A stretch of 64,000 nt of DNA. It comes from Bacteroidales bacterium. Lineage in GTDB: Bacteria > Bacteroidota > Bacteroidia > Bacteroidales > UBA932. Shown piece after piece: positions 43,421 to 52,268 of the stretch (position 1 is the first letter of the stretch; every line of letters begins with the position of its first letter). The translations under genes were made by a program, and so were the position numbers. Location of the stretch: NCBI GenBank assembly GCA_024699055.1, contig JAILQG010000053.1:1-64000 (forward strand), given 5' to 3'. The notes beneath the pieces were generated by a model. It made no database searches. It saw only the letters and a list, made by a program, of their open reading frames with translations, and was not told the origin of the DNA.

Positions 43421-43455
43421 TGACGGGGGCGCTTATTATTTTTGACGGGGGCGCT
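43419..43455. repeat. 15-bp direct repeat TTTGACGGGGGCGCT, two copies
   Basis: Identical copies lie at 43419-43433 and 43441-43455, separated by 7 nt, directly after the terminator and before the glnA stop. No gene explains them. Confidence 0.6.
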
Positions 43456-43474
43456 GTCCGCCGCGGCTAACCCG

Positions 43475-44986
43475 CTATCCGCAATGGAAGTACTTATTGA
43501 CGAGCTCGGCCACCTTCTTGGAATTGCCCTCGATGTCGTGGCGCAGGGTGCGGTCGTTGTAGCTGCGGAGTTTTGCGATCGTACCGTCGATCGCCCTCTT
43601 GTCGAACACGCCCATGGCTTCGTAGAAGCCGCGTTGCTTTTCGAGGCATTCGGCAGATGCCATGCAGCTGTCGGGAAGGCTGTCGAGCTGCGCGAGGCGC
43701 GCTGCGTTTTCTTCCTTGTGGATATCCACGTCCACGAAGGTTTTCCTGGCCTCGGCGAGGCCGTCTTTCATTTCAAGCCCGAGCCTGATGCCTACGCAGA
43801 GCGCAGCCATAAGCAGATAGGCGTTCGCGCTGCCGTCGGGAGAGCGCATCTCGAAGGTTTGCTTGAACGAGCCGTCCGAAGACTTCTCGTCTTCCTGCGG
43901 ATTGGCCGCGGCGCACATGTCGGTCTTGCTCGTCCAGCCAAGGGGCACGCGGACGAGGGCGGAACGGTTGCTGTAGCCCCAGCAGATATTGGTCGGAGCC
44001 TCCTGATGCGGCACGAGTCTGAAATAGGCTACCGGAACGGTGTTGCCGAATGCGGTGATGGAGGGGGCTATGAGCATGAGGCCGGCGATGGCTCTCTCCG
44101 CCGTTTCTGACAGCTTGCCGTCGGCTACGGTAATGCTCTTGCCGTCCTTCATCAGGCGCATGTGGATGTGCATGCCGGAGCCCGCCTTGCCCACGGTAAT
44201 CTTGGGAGCGAAGGAGACGTCCAGGTTGCGCTTCCATGCAAGGGTGCGGATAACCCATTTGGCAAGGGTCAGCTGGTCGGCGGCATCTTCGGCGTTCACC
44301 GGGAGGAATTCGATTTCGTTCTGTTCGTAATTCTTGCCGTCCTGCGTGAAGTTGCCCACTTCGCTGTGGCCGTACTTGATGCGTCCGCCCGTCTGCGCTA
44401 TGAGCTGCATGCACTCGGTGCGGAAGGAGTTGTATTTCGCGAAAGGCTGGGATTCGTGATATCCGTGCTGGTCTTCTGCCTGGAATGCGGGATCGAGATT
44501 GGAGATCACGTAGTATTCCAGTTCGCCCATGGCCTGGAAATCGATTCCGAATTCGTCGTGCAGGGCCGTGCAGGCCTTGTGGAGGGTGAAGTCCGGGGAG
44601 GTTTCGAGGCGTTTGCCGTCACGGTCGAAATAGGCGCAGAGCATGGTGAGCGTGGGTATTTCGGCGAACGGATCCACGAATGCGGTGCTAAAGCGGGGAA
44701 CCACGTAAAGGTCGGAGCGGCCGGCTTCTATGAACGGGAAAAGGCTGGAACCGTCGACACGCTCGCCATAGGTAAGGATGGTGTCGAGGTAGCTCTCGTC
44801 GTTGATTACGAAATTCAGGGTCTTTATGCGGCCGTCACCAGCAGGGTACATGAAATCCACCATCTGGATACCGTTTTCCTTGATGAAACGGATGATGTCC
44901 GACTTGGTGAAAGTGGCGGGAGACTTCTGGAGATAGGCAATTACTTTGTTGGCGTTCAGCGAGAACGTCATTTCTGGATTGGTCAT
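43475..44986 (-). CDS. glnA: Glutamine synthetase
   Basis: GS joins ammonia to glutamate with ATP. This 503-residue protein has the N-terminal beta-grasp (VDFMYPAGDGRIKTLNFVIN) and the catalytic domain with GELEYYVI, the ATP/glutamate-site region KAGSGMHIHMRLMKDGKS, and PSITAFGNTVPVAYFRLVPH followed by SNRSALVRVPLG. The length and motifs fit GSI-like enzymes, not the ~730-residue GSIII also common in Bacteroidetes. It has its own promoter box 25 nt upstream and a shared terminator with the M16 gene. No GlnB or GlnE gene is adjacent. Confidence 0.95.
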   Translation of the reverse strand: MTNPEMTFSLNANKVIAYLQKSPATFTKSDIIRFIKENGIQMVDFMYPAGDGRIKTLNFVINDESYLDTILTYGERVDGSSLFPFIEAGRSDLYVVPRFSTAFVDPFAEIPTLTMLCAYFDRDGKRLETSPDFTLHKACTALHDEFGIDFQAMGELEYYVISNLDPAFQAEDQHGYHESQPFAKYNSFRTECMQLIAQTGGRIKYGHSEVGNFTQDGKNYEQNEIEFLPVNAEDAADQLTLAKWVIRTLAWKRNLDVSFAPKITVGKAGSGMHIHMRLMKDGKSITVADGKLSETAERAIAGLMLIAPSITAFGNTVPVAYFRLVPHQEAPTNICWGYSNRSALVRVPLGWTSKTDMCAAANPQEDEKSSDGSFKQTFEMRSPDGSANAYLLMAALCVGIRLGLEMKDGLAEARKTFVDVDIHKEENAARLAQLDSLPDSCMASAECLEKQRGFYEAMGVFDKRAIDGTIAKLRSYNDRTLRHDIEGNSKKVAELVNKYFHCG

Positions 44987-45011
44987 AGTGTTATTCGGTC
45001 ATTAAAAGTAC

Positions 45012-45020
45012 GCAAAGATA
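45012..45020 (-). promoter_or_regulatory. -7 promoter element TATCTTTGC for glnA
   Basis: Perfect minus-strand box 25 nt upstream of the glnA ATG, in the 59-nt gap after the small regulator gene. Confidence 0.65.
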
Positions 45021-45045
45021 CGCTTTTTTAATGACCGTTGCAATA

Positions 45046-45273
45046 TCAGAACAGGGTCGGATGATTCTCGTCGAGTTCTTTGAGCACGTGTTCCATGGTG
45101 GCCTGCCTGATAAGGCTGCTGAGCGACCTGGTACCGAACTTCCTGCGGTACTCGTCGACGGCGGCAAGCTCACGCTTGTTGAAGAAGACCGACTTGCGGA
45201 TGGTGCGCTTCAAGGCCGCTTTTTCTTTGTCCTGATAGCGGATGTCCACTCCGCCGTTTTTCTTTCTTGCCAT
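45046..45273 (-). CDS. Small ribbon-helix-helix-like conserved protein
   Basis: This 75-residue protein starts at MARKKNGGVDIRYQDKEKAA; the extra track codons run through a promoter box. A basic N-terminus is followed by a short beta strand and two helices (RKSVFFNKRELAAVDEYRRK, SLSSLIRQATMEHVLKELDE), the Arc/MetJ ribbon-helix-helix layout, suggesting a DNA-binding dimer. No toxin gene is beside it, so an antitoxin role is not supported. It has its own promoter and lies between lnt and glnA on the same strand; whether it controls either is unknown. Confidence 0.78.
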   Translation of the reverse strand: MARKKNGGVDIRYQDKEKAALKRTIRKSVFFNKRELAAVDEYRRKFGTRSLSSLIRQATMEHVLKELDENHPTLF

Positions 45274-45294
45274 AACCCTTTGATATTCAGTCTT

Positions 45295-45303
45295 ACAAAT
45301 ATA
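45295..45303 (-). promoter_or_regulatory. -7 promoter element TATATTTGT for the RHH-like gene
   Basis: Minus-strand TAnnTTTG box 21 nt upstream of the ATG at 45273, just after the lnt stop. Confidence 0.55.
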
Positions 45304-45325
45304 CGAAATAATCAGGTAAAAGCAA

Positions 45326-46936
45326 TTACTGCCGTCTTCGGATGAGCAGCAAGACAATCAGCCAGGCGAAGAGGAGCAGGAAGCCCAGGGTGCACACGCG
45401 CCCGGTGATGTCTCCGTATTCCACGAAGAAAGTACGCCTGTCGCTGAGGTTGACCTTGCCCGACAGCGTGGTCCTTTCCCACCAGGGGGTCTCGGAAAGA
45501 TACTCACCCCGCTGGTTGATGATTCCCGAAATGCCGGTATTGCCGCAGCGGGCGATATCCCTGCGGAGTTCTATGGCCCTGAGCGACGCATAGCTGGCAT
45601 GCTGCCTGTAGCCGGGGGTATCGCCCCACCAGGCATCGTTGGTGATGATAGTCATGAACCTTGCGCCAGCTTTAACATAACCGGTGCAATACTCCGGATA
45701 AACCGACTCGTAGCAGATGGCGCAGCCGAACGGGACCGACGTGGAATCGCTCCCGACGTAATTGAGGGCGGTAATTTCGGGCTGCCCGATGCAGCGCCCC
45801 ATGAGGCCGCCGAGTTTGTCGTCGATGGGCACGAAGAGCTTCGGATACGGAGTCATCTCCACACCCACAACCAGTTTGCTCTTGTGGAAGAGGTCATAAC
45901 GACCCGTGCCGTCAGTGCAGAATGCAGTATTCCGGTTTTCGAGCCAGCCGCTTCCGAACTTGCGCGCCAGGATGGACGGAGCTTCCGTCTGATTGAAGAA
46001 CTCGTACGTGGAAGCGCCGAACAGCAGGTTCGCCCCGGGACGGGTCTTCAGGAACTGCGAGAATGCCGTCCAGGTTTTGGAATCGCCTATGTCGTTCAGG
46101 AAAATGTCGCTGGTAAACGTCTCAGGGCCAATGAGAAGCCCTTCGAACGAAGGACCGGCCGCCTCGGAGAACTGGCCGATAAGCACCTCGTTCTGCTGCT
46201 CCTGCGTCATCGACTTGAATTTCTGGTAAGGGTCGAAATTCGGTTGGGCGATGACTACGTTCACTGTCCCTTCGGACTCCTCGGAGAAATGATGCCAGAT
46301 ATGGGCGGAAGCGGCATAAGGCAGCGCGATCACCAGCACCGTAGCAAGTACAGACGCCCATTTGGCGAAGCGCTTCCAACGGAACCAGGAGCCTTCCAGC
46401 ACGCTGACCATGATCCAGAAGATACCGAGGTTGGACAGCCAGATCCAGAGCGAGCCGCCCAGGGTGCCGGTAAACTCGTACCATTGCACGCTCCTGATGC
46501 TGCGGGCGAAGGCGTTGCCCAGCACCAGCCAGGGCCACGATATCTGCGCCTGCACCATGTACCAGCGCTCCCAGGCAATCCAGAAGAACATCAGGAACAG
46601 ATATGGCAGGATGCCGCCGAAACGCTTTTTGGACAGCCGGAAGAAGCCGAAGATGACCGACATCTGCAGAGAGTTGGCGAGCACCGCGAAGATGCCGCCT
46701 CCTATCGTGGCGTTGCATACCCAGAAGGTGGTGGCGGCGTTCCAGAGCACGAAGGCGCTGTAATGCCATATCCAGAAACGGCGCACTTCATTCTGCTGGG
46801 CGACCCTTTCTGCCGCAAGCAGGGGCACGAAGCCGATGAGTGACAGGAAGCCCAGATGTGGCACAAGCCACGGGAGGCTCATCAGTGCGGCGAAAATCAG
46901 CACCAGTATCCAAAGTGTTCCGTAGGGTTTACGCAT
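45326..46936 (-). CDS. lnt: Apolipoprotein N-acyltransferase
   Basis: Lnt adds the third acyl chain to lipoproteins in the inner membrane. This 536-residue protein has about six N-terminal membrane segments (LWILVLIFAALMSLPWLVPH, LGFLSLIGFVPLLAAE, SLWIWLSNLGIFWIMV) and a periplasmic carbon-nitrogen hydrolase domain. The catalytic Glu is in LLIGPETFTS near 273, Lys in LFHKSKLVVGVEMTPYPKLF near 352, and Cys in FGCAICYESVYPEY near 405. A last hydrophobic helix closes the protein (VCTLGFLLLFAWLIVLLLI). Its start overlaps the rluD stop by 8 nt. Confidence 0.96.
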   Translation of the reverse strand: MRKPYGTLWILVLIFAALMSLPWLVPHLGFLSLIGFVPLLAAERVAQQNEVRRFWIWHYSAFVLWNAATTFWVCNATIGGGIFAVLANSLQMSVIFGFFRLSKKRFGGILPYLFLMFFWIAWERWYMVQAQISWPWLVLGNAFARSIRSVQWYEFTGTLGGSLWIWLSNLGIFWIMVSVLEGSWFRWKRFAKWASVLATVLVIALPYAASAHIWHHFSEESEGTVNVVIAQPNFDPYQKFKSMTQEQQNEVLIGQFSEAAGPSFEGLLIGPETFTSDIFLNDIGDSKTWTAFSQFLKTRPGANLLFGASTYEFFNQTEAPSILARKFGSGWLENRNTAFCTDGTGRYDLFHKSKLVVGVEMTPYPKLFVPIDDKLGGLMGRCIGQPEITALNYVGSDSTSVPFGCAICYESVYPEYCTGYVKAGARFMTIITNDAWWGDTPGYRQHASYASLRAIELRRDIARCGNTGISGIINQRGEYLSETPWWERTTLSGKVNLSDRRTFFVEYGDITGRVCTLGFLLLFAWLIVLLLIRRRQ

Positions 46937-47984
46937 CTTCCATTTCCTCCTGCGGCATGTTGCCGCTGTATTTGCGCCATTTGTCCAGCAGGGCCGTCAT
47001 GTCCTGCGGAAGCGGCGTGTCGAACTGTATCCATTTGCGCGTGCGCGGATGGACGAATCCAAGCGTCTTGGCGTGAAGTGCCTGCCTTGGGCATATTTCG
47101 AAGCAGTTGTGGATGAACTGCCTGTATTTCGCATAGATGGTGCCCTTCCTGATAGTCGCGCCGCCGTACTTTTCATCGTTGAAGAGCGGATGGCCGATGG
47201 ACGCCATGTGCACCCTGATCTGGTGGGTGCGGCCCGTTTCCAGAGAGCATTCCAGCAGGGTTACGAAACCAAAGCGTTCCAGCACCCGGAAATGTGTGAC
47301 GGCCCGTTTGCCGTCTTCGGAATTCCTGGCCACCCTGAAGCGGGTGCGCTCGGACGGATCCCTTTCGAGGTTTGCATCCACCGTGCCTTCGTCTTCCTTT
47401 ACATCCCCCCAGACCACGGCCTGATACCTGCGGTCGATGCTGTGCTCATAGAACTGGTGGGACAAGCTCATCTGCGCCTCGTCGCTCTTGGCCACGACCA
47501 GAAGGCCACTGGTGTCCTTGTCTATCCTGTGGACCAGCACCCCCAGGCGATCGTCGTCGGGAGACTCCGGAGAAAGGTGAAGGTAGAAAGCAAGGGCGTT
47601 TACGAGGGTGGCATCATAGTGTCCGTGGCCGGGGTGGACCACCATGCCGGCGGGCTTGTTTATGACGAGGACATCTTCGTCCTCATAGAAAATGTCGAGG
47701 GGTATATCCTGCGGGATGACTTCCACGCCGCGCCGCTCGTAGGGCATCACGAAACGGATGACGTCGCCGGGGCGGACGAGCTGGTTGGCCTTCACCGCCT
47801 TGTCCCCCACTTTCACGTAACCTTCCTTGATTGCAAGCTGGATGCGGTTGCGGGAGGTCTTCTCGAGATGGGTGGCCATGTACTTGTCCACCCGCACGGG
47901 CTCCTGGCCGGCGTCGACGGTGAGCCGGAAATGTTCGAACTGGGGTTCCTCTTCCTCTATGCTGTCAATCCATTCTTCTTCCAT
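46929..47984 (-). CDS. rluD: RluA-family 23S rRNA pseudouridine synthase (RluD-like)
   Basis: This 351-residue protein has an N-terminal S4 domain (VRVDKYMATHLEKTSRNRIQ, about 30-90). The pseudouridine synthase core has VLVINKPAGMVVHPGHGH, the catalytic Asp in GVLVHRIDKDTSGLLVVAKS near 155, and GRTHQIRVHMASIGHPLFND. RluD modifies helix 69 of 23S rRNA; other RluA members cannot be excluded by eye. An acidic N-terminus (EEEWIDSIEEEEP) precedes the S4 domain. It starts on a TAATG shared with the PASTA gene and overlaps lnt downstream, so PASTA-rluD-lnt is an operon. Confidence 0.93.
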   Translation of the reverse strand: MEEEWIDSIEEEEPQFEHFRLTVDAGQEPVRVDKYMATHLEKTSRNRIQLAIKEGYVKVGDKAVKANQLVRPGDVIRFVMPYERRGVEVIPQDIPLDIFYEDEDVLVINKPAGMVVHPGHGHYDATLVNALAFYLHLSPESPDDDRLGVLVHRIDKDTSGLLVVAKSDEAQMSLSHQFYEHSIDRRYQAVVWGDVKEDEGTVDANLERDPSERTRFRVARNSEDGKRAVTHFRVLERFGFVTLLECSLETGRTHQIRVHMASIGHPLFNDEKYGGATIRKGTIYAKYRQFIHNCFEICPRQALHAKTLGFVHPRTRKWIQFDTPLPQDMTALLDKWRKYSGNMPQEEMEDA

Positions 47985-48787
47985 TACCTGGACGGGATTT
48001 TTCCTTCTTCGGTGGTGAGGAGAATGGAGACGCCGGCCCCCATGGTGAGGGGTACCTGGGAAGCGGCGGGATGCTGTTCGTAAACCACGGCATTCAGGGA
48101 ATCGGAATAGTCGCGGACACCCTTGTCAAAGGTTACCTTGGTGACGTTCAATGAATTGTCATGAATGGCGTCGACGGCACGCAGATACTTCATGCCCACT
48201 ACGTTGGGCGCATAGGTGCGGGACTCCTCCGAGCTGAGTCCGACCATGAGGTCGATGACTGCACCGCTCTCGATGAGGGTTCCGGCCTTTATCTCTTTGT
48301 TTTTGTACAGTTGACGGAGGACGTTGTTGGTGGCTATGTCGTTCACGTAGATGAGCCTGCCGAGCGTAAGGCCGCGGGAGGTGAGTTCCGCCTTTGCCTG
48401 GCGCATGGAATAGCCCTCCAGCAAGGGCATCATGACCTTCTTGGGTACAACCGCGTTGATTGTGAGCAGGACCCTCCGGCCTTTCTTGACCTTACTGCCA
48501 GCCACCGGATTCTGGGAGAAGACCGCCCCCCTCTGCATGCGGCGCACGTACACCGAATCGACCACCTTCACCTTCACGCCCGCATGCTCTGCGGTATATT
48601 TGGCTTCGGAGAAGGTCATATTGGTGAAATCGGGAACGGAAAACTCCTTCCCGTGCTGGGTGATGACGGAAAGGAGTATGTTTATCACGAGAACCAGGCC
48701 GACGATGAAGACGACGGCCCAGATAAGATTCTTTACTATCCAGTTGCTGAGGAAACCCTGTTTCTTCTTTGGTGATTCTTCTTCCAT
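47984..48787 (-). CDS. Membrane-anchored PASTA-domain protein
   Basis: This 267-residue protein is read from ATG 48787 (MEEESPKKKQGFLSNWIVKN); the track GTG start lies in the promoter. A single membrane helix (LIWAVVFIVGLVLVINILLS, about 21-41) leaves a short cytosolic tail and a periplasmic part of three PASTA repeats: about 45-115 (FSVPDFTNMTFSEAKYTAEH), 116-185 (VMMPLLEGYSMRQAKAELTS) and 190-260 (APNVVGMKYLRAVDAIHDNS). PASTA repeats bind muropeptides or cell-wall enzymes in Firmicutes and Actinobacteria. Here no Ser/Thr kinase or transpeptidase domain is attached. It is the first gene of the rluD-lnt operon. Confidence 0.92.
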   Translation of the reverse strand: MEEESPKKKQGFLSNWIVKNLIWAVVFIVGLVLVINILLSVITQHGKEFSVPDFTNMTFSEAKYTAEHAGVKVKVVDSVYVRRMQRGAVFSQNPVAGSKVKKGRRVLLTINAVVPKKVMMPLLEGYSMRQAKAELTSRGLTLGRLIYVNDIATNNVLRQLYKNKEIKAGTLIESGAVIDLMVGLSSEESRTYAPNVVGMKYLRAVDAIHDNSLNVTKVTFDKGVRDYSDSLNAVVYEQHPAASQVPLTMGAGVSILLTTEEGKIPSR

Positions 48788-48792
48788 AAGAC

Positions 48793-48801
48793 ACAAAGAT
48801 A
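48793..48801 (-). promoter_or_regulatory. -7 promoter element TATCTTTGT for the PASTA-rluD-lnt operon
   Basis: Minus-strand TAnnTTTG box, only 5 nt from the PASTA ATG, so a leaderless or near-leaderless mRNA is predicted. Confidence 0.6.
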
Positions 48802-48821
48802 GTAATTATTTCGGAGAATCA

Positions 48822-51680
48822 CTACCTTCTGGGAGGACCGCCGGGACCGCGCATGTTGCTGCGGTCCATGTTGCCGAAGCGGTAAGTGAGCGAGAAGATG
48901 ATATACCTGCCGAGCGTGTTGGTGAGCCTCTCCTGATGGTAGTTGTCGGAGTCGGTGACACTCAGCTGCTTGGCCTGCCCGAGGATGTCATAGCATTTGA
49001 CGGCGAAAGTGACCTTTTTGTCGAAAAGGAGTTTCTGGATTTCAGCGTTGAGCACGTACTCATCATCCTGCGGCGTGGTGTAGCCGGCGTACCAGTTGTA
49101 ATTTCCTTCGCCCTTGAAAGTGAGGCCCGGCTGATCCCAGGTCCAGTTGGCGGTAAGGCGCACCTGATTGTTCCAGGTGGTCGTCACATTTCCCGAGAGA
49201 GTGTTTCTGGAATTGTTGAGACGGGTGCGGCCGCCGACGGTCAGCTCGAGGGCATCGGTCCTGTAAGTGACGCGCAGGCGCTCGGTGAGGTTCAGCGCCC
49301 TGATCGTATTGACGTTGAAGTCGAGCTCATCCGCATCCCACTTCTTGAGGAACTCGTCCATGAAAGCGTAGTAGCCCTTGTCGTTATAGGTGGACATATC
49401 CACGTTGCTGCCTATGTAGGACGACGACTTGTTCCAGTTGCCCCAGAACATGTTGGAAATGGAGAAGTTCGACTTGCCGATGGGAATGTTTGCGAAGGAG
49501 TTGAGGCCGGCGTTCGCGGCGTCGGGGCCGTTCATCGGGATCGAGAAAGCGGAACCGTTGTTGTACCAGATGGCGCTGACGATGGGATCCTGGGTGTAAC
49601 TGGCATTCATGCGCACCATCACCGAAGCGAAAGTCTTCTTGTTGTTGTAACGGAACATTCCGTTGAGACTGTGCGAGAAGTAAGGTTTCAGCGACGGGTT
49701 ACCGAACGAGACGTTCAGGGGGTCGGTGTTGTCGGGAACCGGCATGAGCTGCTTGGTGCTGGGCTGACCGGAATTACCCCTGTAGAACAGCCTGGCGTTG
49801 GCATTTTCGCTGAAATCCCACCAGATCATGGCGGAGGGGGCGAATTTCCAACGGAAATCGTCGTACTCCTTGGGGGAATAGGAACCGTCCGTGGAATCGT
49901 ACTTCGTGGTGCTGTTGTATGTGCTTACGGGTATGGCCGAGAAGCCCACCTGTACGCGGGACTTCTCTTTCTGGTACATGAGGTTGACGCCTATGTTCTG
50001 CTGGTTCGTCTCGTTCACTATGTCGTTGGAATAGACGGGGTCCAGCGGACTGCCCGCGAGCAGATTATTGTAGGTACTCTTGTTGGAATTCGACCTTGAC
50101 CAGCTGTAGCTGTAGTTCCCCTCCAGGAACAGGTTCTCCATGAGCGGCTCGGTGTAAGTGGCACGGCCCCAAAGAGAATAGCTCCTGCTCTTCTGGTCTA
50201 TGTTCTGGTCCACCCTCGTATTCTCATCGCCCACCCAGGTGTCGGACGCGTTGAACGAGTTCATGATATTGTTCGAAAGAGAGTACCTTCCCATGACGGT
50301 GAGGGTGCGGCCGGGCTTGCCCAGGCGCTGCCGCAGAAGCGCGAAGCCGCTGGCGGAGAAATTCCTGTTCGAGCCGGTTTCGCTGCTGTTGCCCCGGTTG
50401 GTGAGTTCGGGGGAACTGCCGTTCAGATAGTCGGTGAGGGTGGTATAATTGTCTGTCTCGGAATAGCTTCCGCGGCCGAATTCAATTCTGGGTTCGAACA
50501 GGATGGAGGTATTCTTATTGAAGACGTGGTCGAGCCTCACGCCGAAACGATGGCCGTTGGATATGGTGTTGTTCGTGCCTTCGTTGTTGTATATGAGGTT
50601 GGAATTCTCGAGATAAGTGGTTTTCTCACTTTCGGAAATGATATCCCTGCCGGTATGGTTGAAGAGATAGTTGGCGCCCAGGTCCATCTTGTCCTGGAAG
50701 AGGGTCCATGCGCCGTTTGCGCCGGCCATGTAGGACGTGGTGATGCCGTTTCCGAAGAAGCCGCCCCTTCCGCCTCCGCGCATATTACCCATCATGCTGC
50801 CGGAGAGGTCATTGAAGCCGCGGTTGTTGGTATTGTTGGCATTGAGGATTATGCTCAGCTGCCTCTTTTCGGTAAAGTTGCCGATGAAACCGGCCCCCTG
50901 ATAGCGCCAGTCGTCCGCGAGGCCCTCCGAAGCGGGGATGTCATGTCCTGCGCCAGCCATGAGGTTACCGAACGCGCCGTTCAGCATGCCCTTCTTTACG
51001 GAAAGGTCGATGACGGTTTCCTCCTCGCCGTCGTCGATGCCGGTGAATTCAGCCTGCTCGCTCTTCTTGTTCACCACCTTGACGCTGTTGATTATCTTGG
51101 CGGGGATATTCTTGGATGCAAGCTGGGGATCGTCCAGGAAGAAGGTTTTGCCGGCTATTGTTATCTTTTTGATAGTCTGGCCGTTGGATGTGATGGTACC
51201 GTCGTCGTTCACTTCGATTCCGGGAAGCTTCTTGAGAAGGTCTTCCAGCACGTCGTTGTCGGTGGTCTTGAACGAGGAGGCGTTGTATTCCACCGTATCC
51301 TTCTTGACGATGATGGGATTGCCGACGTCGGTCACCTTCGCGCCCTCCAGCTGCATGGCGTCGGGTTCCATCTTCAGGGTTCCGAGCTCAAGGCTCTTCC
51401 CCTCCATCTTTATGGTCTGCTTAAAGTTTTTATAGCCAAGCAGTTCTGCCTTCAGCTCATAAGTGCCGTTTCGCACTCCGTCGAACTTTACGTCACCGTC
51501 GCTCCCGCTGAGGACGTATTTATAAACCTTGGAAGCCCCTTCGCGGGTAAGGGAAACGGTCGCGAAACTCACGGGCTCGCCGGTCTGGGAATCAGAGAAG
51601 ATGGCGGTAACAACGTTCTGCGCGGAAAGGCTTAAACTACATAAGAAGCAGCAGAACAAAAGGCAGATTCTGTATCTCAT
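48822..51680 (-). CDS. Second TonB-dependent-receptor-like outer membrane beta-barrel protein
   Basis: This 952-residue protein has a Cys-rich signal peptide (MRYRICLLFCCFLCSLSLSAQ). A CarboxypepD_reg-like sandwich follows (SDSQTGEPVSFATVSLTREG, about 28-95), then a plug-like part (VKKDTVEYNASSFKTTDNDV, LLKKLPGIEVNDDGTI) and a barrel with Asn/Tyr/Ser-rich strands. A Gly/Met-rich loop (SGSMMGNMRGGGRGGFFGNG) is near residue 290, and the protein ends RSNMRGPGGPPRR. It is a clear paralogue of the 7958-10852 gene, sharing the order and the VGNPIxVKxDTVExNASSF block. It follows ruvC by 33 nt on the same strand. No SusD-like lipoprotein is present. Cargo unknown. Confidence 0.88.
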   Translation of the reverse strand: MRYRICLLFCCFLCSLSLSAQNVVTAIFSDSQTGEPVSFATVSLTREGASKVYKYVLSGSDGDVKFDGVRNGTYELKAELLGYKNFKQTIKMEGKSLELGTLKMEPDAMQLEGAKVTDVGNPIIVKKDTVEYNASSFKTTDNDVLEDLLKKLPGIEVNDDGTITSNGQTIKKITIAGKTFFLDDPQLASKNIPAKIINSVKVVNKKSEQAEFTGIDDGEEETVIDLSVKKGMLNGAFGNLMAGAGHDIPASEGLADDWRYQGAGFIGNFTEKRQLSIILNANNTNNRGFNDLSGSMMGNMRGGGRGGFFGNGITTSYMAGANGAWTLFQDKMDLGANYLFNHTGRDIISESEKTTYLENSNLIYNNEGTNNTISNGHRFGVRLDHVFNKNTSILFEPRIEFGRGSYSETDNYTTLTDYLNGSSPELTNRGNSSETGSNRNFSASGFALLRQRLGKPGRTLTVMGRYSLSNNIMNSFNASDTWVGDENTRVDQNIDQKSRSYSLWGRATYTEPLMENLFLEGNYSYSWSRSNSNKSTYNNLLAGSPLDPVYSNDIVNETNQQNIGVNLMYQKEKSRVQVGFSAIPVSTYNSTTKYDSTDGSYSPKEYDDFRWKFAPSAMIWWDFSENANARLFYRGNSGQPSTKQLMPVPDNTDPLNVSFGNPSLKPYFSHSLNGMFRYNNKKTFASVMVRMNASYTQDPIVSAIWYNNGSAFSIPMNGPDAANAGLNSFANIPIGKSNFSISNMFWGNWNKSSSYIGSNVDMSTYNDKGYYAFMDEFLKKWDADELDFNVNTIRALNLTERLRVTYRTDALELTVGGRTRLNNSRNTLSGNVTTTWNNQVRLTANWTWDQPGLTFKGEGNYNWYAGYTTPQDDEYVLNAEIQKLLFDKKVTFAVKCYDILGQAKQLSVTDSDNYHQERLTNTLGRYIIFSLTYRFGNMDRSNMRGPGGPPRR

Positions 51681-51713
51681 AATAGATATTGGATGCGAAA
51701 AGGGGACGGAGGT

Positions 51714-52268
51714 TTACTTCACCCTGTCGGGATTTTCGGCGATGAATTTTTTCCACGACGACGAGCCGCCCTTCCCCTTGAGCGGGCTTGTCAGGGAGTA
51801 GAAATGACACATGGCTATCGCCAGTGCGTCGGTAGCATCGAGGAACTTGCTCTCGATGTTGATTCCGAGGGTTTTCTCCACCATGAGAGCCACCTGCTCC
51901 TTCGAGGCCGCGCCGTTCCCGCAAATCGCCATCTTGGCTTCGCGGGGGGCGTATTCGTGGATCGAAATGCCATGTGCTGCGGCGGCGGTCATGGCCGCTC
52001 CCTGGGCCCTTCCGAGCTTGAGGATAACCTGGGCGTTCTTGCCGTAGAAAGGTGATTCGATGGCAAGGTCGGTGGGGTGATGCAGGTCGCATAGGGCGTT
52101 CACCTTCTCGTAGATGCACTCAAGCTTGTCGTAGGGGTTCGCTATGCGGCGGAGGTCAAGCACTCCCATGTCCATGAAGGAAGGCTTGCCGGAGGCATCA
52201 GCACGGACGATCCCGAAACCAAGGATATTGGTTCCGGGATCGATGCCGAGGATGGTGCGGGGCTCCAT
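51714..52268 (-). CDS. ruvC: Holliday junction endonuclease RuvC
   Basis: RuvC resolves Holliday junctions as a dimer. This 184-residue protein carries the four acidic catalytic residues: Asp10 in ILGIDPGTNILGFG, Glu in LAIESPFYGKNAQ, and the Asp pair in FLDATDALAIAMCHFY. The basic segment EYAPREAKMAICGNGAASKE is also typical. It directly abuts the serS stop (no spacer) and precedes the barrel gene. ruvA and ruvB are not in the window. Confidence 0.96.
   Translation of the reverse strand: MEPRTILGIDPGTNILGFGIVRADASGKPSFMDMGVLDLRRIANPYDKLECIYEKVNALCDLHHPTDLAIESPFYGKNAQVILKLGRAQGAAMTAAAAHGISIHEYAPREAKMAICGNGAASKEQVALMVEKTLGINIESKFLDATDALAIAMCHFYSLTSPLKGKGGSSSWKKFIAENPDRVK

Noticed and set aside
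43475-44986. GSIII-type glutamine synthetase
   Set aside because: At 503 residues it is far shorter than GSIII (~730) and carries GSI-like motifs.
45046-45273. Antitoxin of a toxin-antitoxin pair
   Set aside because: It has an RHH-like layout but no toxin-sized ORF lies beside it, and the neighbours are glnA and lnt.
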